A stretch of DNA of 64,000 bases, taken from positions 1,751,546-1,815,545 of the forward strand of contig RDEW01000003.1 of NCBI GenBank assembly GCA_011109175.1, written 5' to 3'. Of the stretch, positions 21,716-29,675 are shown one piece after another. How positions within the stretch are numbered: the stretch's first letter is position 1; every line of letters starts with the position of its first letter. The notes beneath the pieces were generated by a model. The model was not told the DNA's origin, made no database searches, and was given only the letters and a program-made list of their open reading frames with translations. This DNA comes from Dicyema japonicum. Taxonomy: Eukaryota > Dicyemida > Rhombozoa > Dicyemidae. The translations under genes were made by a program, and so were the position numbers.

Positions 21716-22425
21716 TTATTTTTTAAGATTACGAGCATTCTGTTATACGGCCGATACGTGTTTTTGTGGGCTCAAGGAAGGCAAGTTCAAGTCTCCAATA
21801 GAACGTGCTAGGATTATGTGAGTAGTTTGCTTAGCGTTTCCTTGATCTTTGGTATTTTTCATTTCATCTACCAAAATCGAATTGACTGTAATTTTTGAGT
21901 GGGATGTTGTTATAAGGGTATTTTTCTAAACTTTGGATTTTTGAATAAATTATTTTTTCTAAATTTAGGTCAAGTTTTTGTCGGTAATGTCCCTGAGATT
22001 TTCAAAAATGTTGTTTCAGCCACGTGCACTTAGGAAAAAGCGCCATATAAAAATTTATCTCTTGAAAGGATCTTTTCAATCCATATCGAAACTAAAACCT
22101 ATATAATTCGCCACTAAATAGCATAAATAGTGAAAATCCATAAGAAAATAATGCCTTGGCGAACTTATCTTAAATTTTTAACTTTAATAAAATTTAGGTT
22201 GATTTTTTAGCTTTTATGGTCGAGAAGGAAGATAATCCAATTCCTTGGTGATTAATCACTGATGATCGCGTCACTTGTAAACCCTTGAGCATCGTAGATG
22301 CGTTAAACCTTCACCGAATAGACAGCAGCGAAATTCAAACAGGGGACCGCAATCAATCAAACGGTCGAATAATAAAATTATTTTTTTCCAAGAATTTAAA
22401 AACATATAGCCGCGTGGCGCCATGT
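21716..22425. other. AT-rich spacer
   Basis: Nothing recognised. Confidence 0.4.
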
Positions 22426-22497
22426 GGTGCTGTGGTGGTTAATTGGTTGAAGTTTTCTGCTTGCTTGTCTGTTCCTCCTCTCTCTTCCTAATAGAGT

Positions 22498-22559
22498 GGC
22501 GTCATGTGATCCACCTGTCTAGGTGACGCCCAGTGCCAGGCTGGCACGAAAAAGGATCA
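22498..22559 (+). ncRNA. HDV-like self-cleaving ribozyme
   Basis: P1 GGCGTC (22498-22503)/GACGCC (22525-22530); J1/2 ATG; P2 TGATCC (22507-22512)/GGATCA (22554-22559); P3 ACC/GGT enclosing loop TGTCTA; P4 GTGCCA-GGC-TGGCAC (22533-22547); J4/2 C-G-A-A-A-A-A with the C at 22547 in the catalytic position. All helices pair perfectly and nest in the HDV double-pseudoknot order. The predicted cut is just before G22498. Read by eye; activity untested. Confidence 0.85.
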
Positions 22560-22735
22560 TTTGCTCTTTCCCACTCCACTAGAGGGATTTCCACAACTGC
22601 ATGTAACGGACGTCTTACCTTTTATGCTGATTCCAGATGGACTCTGTTTCTGTAGAAATGGAAACTGGATACACTTAATTAGTTGTTAACTTTAACTTCT
22701 TTCTCGGTGTATCCGGGGTTAATTTTATTTATAAC
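22498..22735 (+). mobile_element. Short internally deleted LINE derivative (SIDE)
   Basis: About 240 bp. The 5' end is a complete HDV-like ribozyme (22498-22559). The 3' end reads CACTTAATTAGTTGTTAACT, CTTTCTCGGTGTATCCGGGG, TTAATTTTATTTAT, the same 3' signature as the LINE beginning on the opposite strand at 22733. It contains no coding potential, so its mobilisation would need a partner LINE. The layout, LINE 5' promoter/ribozyme plus LINE 3' end, resembles trypanosomatid NARTc/SIDER elements. A partial relative is at 10785-10900. Confidence 0.75.
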
Positions 22736-23830
22736 CCCGAAAAGGGAACACCAAGAAAGGAGTAAACCAACTAATTAAGTGATCCCGGTACGCCTCAATA
22801 GGATCGAGAGGTTTTTCCTATGTTCCTCCAGAGTACCCACGGCTTTCCTGAATAGCCGACGATCATCCTTCATTAGAGTTTGAAGAGGGGTGGGTTTTTT
22901 CTCCGATTTCGTGTATTTGAGGCCTTTAGCCTTGAATGGAAGAAACGACTTGTTTCTTGGCCACATAGACCGATGAAGCCGGAGCCATTATTTTTGATTG
23001 CGGCGTGGTCAAGCATTGGGGGGGGGGAAAGATCGGGGGTAGATTCGTTAAACGTGCCAGTTTGCCAATTAGGGAATTGATCTTGAATAAATTTGATAGG
23101 CCCATGAGGCACAAGCATACTCTATCGTCGGTTTTAGTTGATTGAAACAAGACGACAGCGCTTTCCTGTGACGGCCTGGACTTTAAGAGCGGTTTGATTA
23201 TATTTAGTTTCCTGAGACCCTTTGTCATAACGTTCTTCACATGTTGGGAAAATGTCATCAAAGGGTCAAATGTCACTCCCAGGATAGTTGGACGAATCTG
23301 TAATGGTAAGGAGTCTCCAAATGTTCAAATCCAGTGTATGTTTTTCTTTTCTGTCCGTGGTGAAGATTGTATACGTTGATTTATCCCTGGATATGGAGAC
23401 GATTCAACTTTAACCAGGCTCCCAGGTTGTCAATATGTGACTGAAGCTCTGATTTTGCTGCACCCACGTATTTGTTCCTGCTAGCGATGATTAGGTCGTC
23501 AGCATAAGTGAGAAGCATTGAATCTGGTCCTCCATGGAAGGGTAAATCGTTGAGGAATAAGTTGAATAACGCCGGAGAGAAAGGCGATCCTTGAGGGACG
23601 CCATTTGGTAGGAGACGGAACCTCGTGGCCTATACAGACACGTCCTCTTCTTCCGGAGAGAAAATTGGCTATCTATCTTTTCAAATCCGGCTGAATGGTG
23701 TCAAAAACCTTTTTCGTGAGAAATGTTCTCGAGACAGAATCGAACGCCTTCTTGATATCCAGGGAAATAAAGATATCGAGCCATCAATTCCCTCTTTATA
23801 ACAAATATTTTTTAAGAATTCCAGAAAATT
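22733..23830 (-). mobile_element. LINE-E, 5'-truncated, tail-to-tail with the SIDE
   Basis: Minus strand. From about 23830 it shows RT palm pieces (an NGVPQGSPFSP-like block near 23590, an LLTYADDLIIASRN block near 23500), LGVTFDPLMTFSQHVKNVM (23230-23280), and ends LLRRTGIT at 22775, followed by GGGATCACTTAATTAGTTGG and TTCGGGGTTATAAATAAAAT. Several frameshifts. A close relative of LINE-A by motif order and 3' end. It shares its A/T tail with the SIDE, so one may have inserted into the tail of the other. Confidence 0.85.
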
Positions 23831-24371
23831 AGTCATTGATGTAATTGAATGCTTACAAGATCATAACTCGACAAATGAATATTCCATTACACGTACTACA
23901 ACATGGATTGGTATAATTTATCGAGAACAGTAATTTAAAACTCTGATTTGATCCTATAAATGTCGTGTATACTTGATTTTGAGTAAATCTTCTGCTTGTT
24001 CTTACCAAATCAATCCCCCACTAGTCCGTAACAGGTTTCCGCTTTCGAAAAGAGGTGAAATATGTCCGCCTTTTCCATTTTCATTTAGCCCATACTTTCG
24101 CGAACAACACTTAATTCATAGGTGAAGAGTTTTCATAACAGTAATATCCACCAGTGGAGTTGGACGGGGACAAAAGTAGGAAGATCCCTTTCAAAAACTG
24201 TTGTGCAACAAAGGACTCTTTGCCTCACTGGAGGGATCTGTTTGACGAGAAATTCTTAGCTTTCATGATAGTCACTCTTAGCTCTAGTATCCAGGCCTAT
24301 CCAGGAACTTGTAAATTAGGTCAATATGATATTATTATAATTTAATAAAACTAGACAGACTGAAATATCCA
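23831..24371. other. Unassigned spacer
   Basis: A 63-residue plus ORF (24154-24345) shows no family motif; otherwise nothing recognised. Confidence 0.4.
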
Positions 24372-24846
24372 TTAAAATAAAGAGTTCTGTTTAAGTAATT
24401 CTCGAATCTCCAAAGCAGTCAAGGATCCAATCAAAACAGTTCCAACTGAAAGTGAAACCTAAAAATAAAAAATTAAATTACTGCGCCAATAATATCCATA
24501 GGTGTTTTTGATGATACTGCAGACAGAATAAATACTATGGATATGGCAATATCACATATGAGAAATATCAAAAATACAGTTGTTTTCTGGATTTATATTA
24601 TTAAAACTATTATCGATATTATTTTTGTTTGAATTTCATCAAACTCGACCATGTGAATAATCTCCAAGTCAATTAAAATTAAAAACTGAATAACTGTAAA
24701 AACTGAAGAAAATGAAGCATGCAAGACAACGATAAAACATGACAAAGGAATTATATAAATAATCTAAAATTAAAAAAATATAGTACAATGGTTGCTATCA
24801 TGAGAATGCCCCGAGGTGAGTTTAATTTAGTCTCATTTATTTCCAT
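24372..24846 (-). CDS. Small multi-pass membrane protein, 135 residues
   Basis: Not visible as an ORF because three tiny GT-AG introns split it: 24764-24786 (23 nt), 24587-24607 (21 nt), 24459-24481 (23 nt). Removing them gives exactly 136 codons with one stop. The protein starts MEINETKLNSPRGILMIATI, then has long hydrophobic segments (IIYIIPLSCFIVVLHASF.., TTVFLIFLICDIAISIVFIL, SLSVGTVLIGSLTALEI) and ends LLKQNSLF. Three or four membrane spans with a short charged loop (about residues 50-65). Size and layout recall MARVEL-type tetraspan proteins, but no diagnostic motif is present, so the family stays open. Confidence 0.75.
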
Positions 24847-24965
24847 GTTAATCAGGAAGAATGCTAATTAGAATAATTTTATTAATTTTATATAATTTAA
24901 TAATATTTAAATTATTATAAAAAAAATTATTTTTATAAAATATTAAATTAATTTTGTTTTAATCT

Positions 24966-25036
24966 TTAACTGTCTGACTCTTTTGTCTTTCTTTCTCGGT
25001 GTTCCCGGGGTTATTAAAATAAATAAATAAATAAAA
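24966..25036 (+). mobile_element. LINE-A 3' stub, about 70 bp
   Basis: AACTGTCTGACTCTTTTGTC..GTGTTCCCGGGGTTATT followed by (AAAT)n is identical to the 3' end of LINE-A. An extreme 5' truncation. Confidence 0.9.
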
Positions 25037-25074
25037 TCTTTATTTTTTTAATATCTAAAAACACTATAAATATC

Positions 25075-25290
25075 GGGGTTGCCCGCGTACTACGATACCG
25101 GGGGTGCTGATGAGGATCTCAAGGCAACTAACCAAAGGCTCGTAAGTGGAGAGGATCTGGATGCTATAAGAAGTTTGGCGTGTAACAGGAGAGGCTGGAC
25201 AAGATTGGTCCGACAAATTGCTTTAAAATATAAAAATTATGTTTCTACGATAGTTGCTTATAATAATAAAAACATTAAACTATGGCCAAA
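25075..25290 (+). pseudogene. LINE-F RT C-terminal fragment
   Basis: Reads RLVSGEDLDAIRSLACNRRG then WTRLVRQIALKYKN, matching HLGSGEDLDWLRTAALNRRK at 49.9 kb. Only the final residues of the RT polyprotein remain. Confidence 0.6.
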
Positions 25291-25660
25291 AAAATTAAGA
25301 AAATCGTGTAATTTGGAATTAATTTCGTCTGTTTGGAGAAAAATTGGATCTTGAAGTTTTCCATTTTTTCGTTTTAATTTGGGTCGCATGCACATTGAGA
25401 AAACTGTATTTACTGTACATTTTAAACACTTAGGATCTCAGCTGAGGCTCGTGTTTTCAGATTTATATAATTTTCTTATAAATTCCCACACACTTTCAGA
25501 TATCACCAACCAAATGAAGCCTAACTAAATCCCAACTAAAATAATATCAATTCGCCTAGATTTCAGATTATCTGGAAGAACTCATTGATTACGCCAATTC
25601 TGAAGACAAGAAAACTGAGGGATAATTCATCTTTCTATCGCCATGTCTTAAAATTCAGGA
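25291..25660. other. Unassigned spacer
   Basis: No recognisable gene or repeat. Confidence 0.4.
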
Positions 25661-25663
25661 AAA

Positions 25664-26194
25664 ATGTTAGCGTGGTGTCATGTGGCTCACCAGAAACGGT
25701 GTCACCCATTCCAAAATGGAACGAAAAGAGCCAACAGCTTTTCCCCACCGTCTGGTGGTCCTTTCATCCCCTGTGTCTTCGACCCTGTCTGGTGTCCCCA
25801 TTTATCCAGACTTTTGATTCTTCAATGTGGGGACGTCGAAACCAATCCTGGTCCATGGAGAGGTTTTACAATTATACAACTGAATACGAATGGGATCAGG
25901 AAGAAAATCTTTGAACTCCGGGCACTCCTCCGCGAAAATGAGGCTGACCTCGCTTTAATACAGGAGTCCAAGCTATCTCCCTCCATACCAACACCTTCTT
26001 TTCCCGGATACACAGTGATCCGTAAAGATCGTCAGGGAGGACGCGGAAGAGGACTACTTACTATTATAAAGAACGATATTTCTTTTTATGGATACAACCC
26101 AACGAACCTCGGAGCTTCTTGGCTCCGACAAGACTTTGGAGCAGATTACTGTCAAAATCGAGTTATTCCCATCCTTTTGGATCCATTTGGCTAA
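25664..26194 (+). CDS. LINE-A leader, 2A motif and endonuclease (first part)
   Basis: A 176-residue frame. Residues 1-64 are a leader with a hydrophobic stretch (HLSRLLILQ) ending in CGDVETNPGP (25826-25855), a complete 2A consensus. The endonuclease follows at once: TIIQLNTNGIRKKIFELRAL, LALIQESKLSPS, a GRGLLTIIKND loop. The frame shifts near 26090; the rest (YIPPQASCPSSY, CGDLNARHPIWL, then SDHNPILLKLRGL) is in two other frames up to 27108. The only in-frame Met (25664) lies upstream of the predicted ribozyme cut at 25674. Confidence 0.88.
   Translation: MLAWCHVAHQKRCHPFQNGTKRANSFSPPSGGPFIPCVFDPVWCPHLSRLLILQCGDVETNPGPWRGFTIIQLNTNGIRKKIFELRALLRENEADLALIQESKLSPSIPTPSFPGYTVIRKDRQGGRGRGLLTIIKNDISFYGYNPTNLGASWLRQDFGADYCQNRVIPILLDPFG
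25674..25733 (+). ncRNA. HDV-like ribozyme at the LINE-A 5' end
   Basis: P1 GGTGTC (25674-25679)/GTCACC (25701-25706) with one T-T mismatch; J1/2 ATG; P2 TGGCTC (25683-25688)/GAGCCA (25728-25733); P3 ACC/GGT around AGAAAC; P4 TTCCA-AAA-TGGAA (25709-25721); J4/2 CGAAAA (25722-25727). Element spacing is almost the same as in the perfect version at 22498-22559. Confidence 0.75.
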
Positions 26195-26448
26195 TATATA
26201 TATTCCTCCACAAGCATCGTGTCCGTCATCTTACACCCCTGATTTATCACGCATTTCAACATTGAAGAATCTACTGTTATGTGGGGATCTTAATGCACGA
26301 CATCCAATTTGGCTCACTTCCCAATCCTCTGATAACCGAGAACTCATTGCAAATTATCTTCCTGACCTGATTATACTGAACAACCCTAACTCACATACGA
26401 GGACCCATTAAGGATGACTGATAGCTGCACATCCCCCGACTTAACATT

Positions 26449-27108
26449 ATGCTCACCTTCTCTGGCTGGACTCATTTCCTGGAACGTCTTTTACGGCTTC
26501 CCAGTGACCACAATCCAATCCTTCTAAAATTGAGAGGTCTTCGACGATACAGGAGACGGTCGGCGGAATCAAAAAGATTCAAGGATTATACGAAGGTTGA
26601 CTGGTCTGGTTTCAGTAACCTTGTGGATAAATTCTTGGCCGGGAGATTATCCTTCCCAATACGCTCTATTGACGAGGCCGCAGAAATTATCAGCGCTGCC
26701 ATTCAGAAAGCTGACCATATTTTTATTCCTATATCGTCATACAAGAAGTTTATTCCTACCCTCAGCTCTTATACAATAAGTCTTATAAAACAAAGAGACC
26801 GGCTGAAGAGATGCCATCTGTTGGACATGAAGTCTTTGACAGCCCTCAGACAACTGAATAAAAGAATCTGTCAGAGCATAAAAGAACACAAGGACAAGAG
26901 ATGGCAGCATCTAGTTAACCACCTCGACAGGAAAAGTACATCCCGACACTTCTGGAAAACTTTTAAACAAGTCAAGTCGGAGCTGGATGATGCAGACGGA
27001 ACCGGAAAGTCTTCTCCTGAACACTTATGCCACCTACATCCTAACATCCTTATGAAACATTACGCTGGAATTAGCTTCAAACCATTCTCGAAACACCTGG
27101 ACATTTAG
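26449..27108 (+). pseudogene. LINE-A endonuclease end and EN-RT linker
   Basis: Starts in the last endonuclease motif (LPSDHNPILLKLRGL, the SDH box). It continues as the basic, helical linker typical between endonuclease and RT (for example RLKRCHLLDMKSLTALRQLN). A stop at 27106 falls just before the RT entry block, which continues as ACGPDKVSS up to the Ginger insertion. Confidence 0.85.
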
Positions 27109-27313
27109 GTGCGTGCCCATAAACCGAAGAAGGAACCTTATCACGAACTATTCACAGATGACCAAGTCTTGGATGTGATCACCAGATTAAAAAGCTCACG
27201 GGCGTGCGGGCCTGACAAAGTATCCTCTATTCTGTCACATGGGCGGCGCGTAACGCATGGGCAGCCTGTTACATTTTTTCGACCTTGAAAAGGTCTTTTG
27301 ATTATCCGACATT

Positions 27314-27415
27314 ATTATTATTAATGTCGGATCACTGGTCAAAGGAAAGAAATAAAAGTTCTCATCTAACTAAGTGATCCCAGACCGACAAAGATGAGGA
27401 TGAGTCCCTCATTGG
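27314..27415 (-). mobile_element. LINE tail inserted in the Ginger element
   Basis: The minus strand reads GGGATCACTTAGTTAGATGA, the LINE 3' signature, preceded by residual C-terminal coding. It is bounded by near-identical copies of GATTATC(C/T)GACATT (27299-27312 and 27416-27429), a plausible target-site duplication of about 14 bp. Confidence 0.65.
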
Positions 27416-27552
27416 ATTATCTGACATTTAATTTTATATATCCGATTTATATCTTGATTTAATCCTGTTAAATTAGTTTTTTATTTATAAATGTTATGAT
27501 TATAAAGATTTTATTTTTTTATAGCGGTAAACCTAGATTTCTAGCGTGATTT

Positions 27553-28990
27553 ATAGCATGGAAGATTATTTTGTTGCAATGGCTTCTTACAAGGGTTTTG
27601 TGAAAGATTGCGTTGAATATCAAACTTTAAAAGATGCTTTGCATGATAAATTCCCGAAAACCTTCCGAGGCACCGAAAATATAGGCTTGTAAAGAAGATA
27701 GAGAATTTTTCTATTATCAATGACAGGTATTGTAAATTTTCAATAATTTTAGACTGTATCTTAAATCAACTGATCCCAAGTTAGTCATATCCCTGGATAA
27801 TGAAACCGAAATGGAGCATGTTGCGAAATCGTTGCACGAGTTTTCACACGGAGGAGTCAATAAAATTGAGTATGAATGTCGACAAAGATACTTCACTGTA
27901 AAGAATGAGATTATCAGAAAAGTCATTCGAAATTGTGAAGTCTGCAAATTTTCGCGTTCTTTAAAAATTCGTGATTTTTTATAATTGTAGATTGGAGATA
28001 TAAATCACCATGTGTTTGGTTCTTCTCCAAATGAACGTTTTCAGGTAGATCTAATAGACCTGAAAAAATTTTCAACATTAAATGAAAATTTCAAATGGAT
28101 TTTAACGGTCATTGACATATATAGTAGGCTGGTTTTTTTAATTTATAGATTCGCTTTTGTACGACCACTCTATAATAAGTCTGGTAAAGAAATATCCACC
28201 TGAATGGGCCATGTAAATTTCTTCAGTCGGACAATGGTTCTGAATTTAAAAATCAAGAAATAACAAAATTTGCGAAGATTTTAACATTAAGCAAATTCAC
28301 GGAAGGCCTAACAATCCACGAGCACAAGGAATTGTCGAAAGATTTAATCAGACGATCACGAGGAAGTTGTCAAAAATGCTGGATAACAGTGAAAAAAAGT
28401 GGTTTGATAAATTAGAAAGTGCTGTCTACAGTTACAACATATCGGTCCATTTCATTTTCTAACGAAAAGTCCTTTCGAAAGATATCGAGGAATTAAGGGA
28501 ATAAATTCAATAATTAATGGTTATACTTATATCATTATGACTTAGATAATTTAAGTGATGAGTGTGCGATTCCAGAACAAATTGACGATTTGGTTAATTG
28601 TTCGACTCCAGAATCTATTGAAAAATCACGTAGTTTGATTTAAAAAATTTATATCTAGATAAATCCCAGTCAGATAATTTGCGTCCGAATGCGAAGAGAT
28701 TCAACTTCGAAATTAAATCGATTGAAGAAAATTCAAATTATTACAAAGCTATGAACAGGAAAATGAATGTTCATAATAGTAAATATACTTTTAACATGGG
28801 AGATAAAGTATGAATCAAAAACATTAATAAATAGGTTCGGGCTAAAAAGGACTTTGGAACAAATCCCTCATTGCGACTGGATAAGTTTGAGTCTCAGTAT
28901 TATCCAGTTGCAGAAATAATTATTTTATCGAATAATCGCGTGGAGGTAGTTTTAAATAGTTTAATTTTTGAACTCTTTTTCATTAATAAA
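27553..28990 (+). pseudogene. Ginger transposase (HHCC plus DDE integrase)
   Basis: The start region (MEDYFVAMASYKGFVKDC) is followed by a possible 26-nt GT-AG intron at 27727-27752 whose removal keeps the frame (NDR/LYLK). Then an integrase zinc domain H-x3-H (HEFSH) with NCEVC at about 27927-27945. The DDE core: FQVDLIDL (first Asp, about 28041), LQSDNGSEF (second Asp, about 28230) and GIVERFNQTI (Glu, about 28337). Stops and frame changes lie near 27990, 28205 and 28255-28290, with a decayed C-terminus to about 28990. Probably dead but with all three catalytic residues still readable. Confidence 0.85.
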
Positions 28991-29238
28991 TTCTCTTTAA
29001 AATGAAAAAAAAAAAAAAATTTGATAGATAAAAAATTCGAAAGGAGAAATATCGACTGTATTAATGAGTAGACTAAAAAAAGTTACTTAAATTTAATTTT
29101 TTGTGGTTAATAAATCATTTATAAAATTAATTGAAGTTAATCTTGGCTTAAGGTTATAAAATTAATTGAAGTTAATCTTGGTTCAAGGTTAATGTAACAG
29201 GCTGCCCATAGGTAACGCTTGGCCCATGTGACATATTC

Positions 29239-29675
29239 ACCTAAAACACCTAAGCCACTACGCAATTGGCTACCTCACGCATATATACAACCTGTCCATT
29301 AACTATAATATTATTCCTAAGATTTGGAAGAATTCTATCATCAGACCGATATTGAAGGCTGGGAAACCAGAGACAGAACCTTCATCCTACAGGCCTATTT
29401 CCGTTACCAGCACACTGTCAAAAATTATGGAGAAACTTGTATTATCAGTCATTATTCCGTATCTTCCGCGTCCTATATTTCAACATGGTTTCCTCCGCGG
29501 TAGGTCCACCGCTACATACTTGGCAACTTTATCGCAGTTCATTGCCGACGGTTTTAACACCCATCTCCCGCCTCACAAACGCACAATCTTGGTTTCTATT
29601 GACATCAACAAAGCCTTTGACACTGTTTCGAGGAAAATCTTGGTTGGAAAAATACTAATATTCGTCCGAATGTGA
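29239..29675 (+). pseudogene. LINE-A RT fingers
   Basis: Resumes the RT after the Ginger insertion: RPILKAGKPETEPSSYRPIS, KIMEKLVLSVIIPYLP, FQHGFLRGRSTATYLATLSQ, TILVSIDINKAFDTVSRKIL (the first catalytic Asp block). The frame shifts by one base near 29650 relative to the RT palm that follows. Confidence 0.9.

Larger units (their letters stand above)
27233..29233. mobile_element. Ginger-type DNA transposon (integrase-like transposase)
   Basis: 2001 bp. Terminal inverted repeats of about 43 bp: left TGTCACATGGGC..., right ...GCCCATGTGACA, with TGGGCAGCCTGTTACATT conserved at both inner ends. Flanked by the 5-bp duplication TATTC (27228-27232, 29234-29238). Inside is a Gypsy-integrase-like transposase. 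Ginger elements are exactly this: TIR transposons that cut and paste with an LTR-retrotransposon-type integrase. Removing the element plus one TATTC restores the LINE-A reading frame. It contains a small LINE tail (27314-27415). Confidence 0.9.

Noticed and set aside
22424-22450. Second ribozyme start at GGCGCCATGTGG
   Set aside because: Resembles the 5' motif, but no matching P1', P2' or P4 follows.
27971-27990. 20-nt intron (GTGATTTTTT..GTAG) in the Ginger transposase
   Set aside because: Borders look right, but the join puts GDINHHVFG out of frame; more likely a decay frameshift.
28135-28149. Extra 17-nt intron in the Ginger transposase
   Set aside because: Read-through keeps the integrase frame; removing the segment breaks it.
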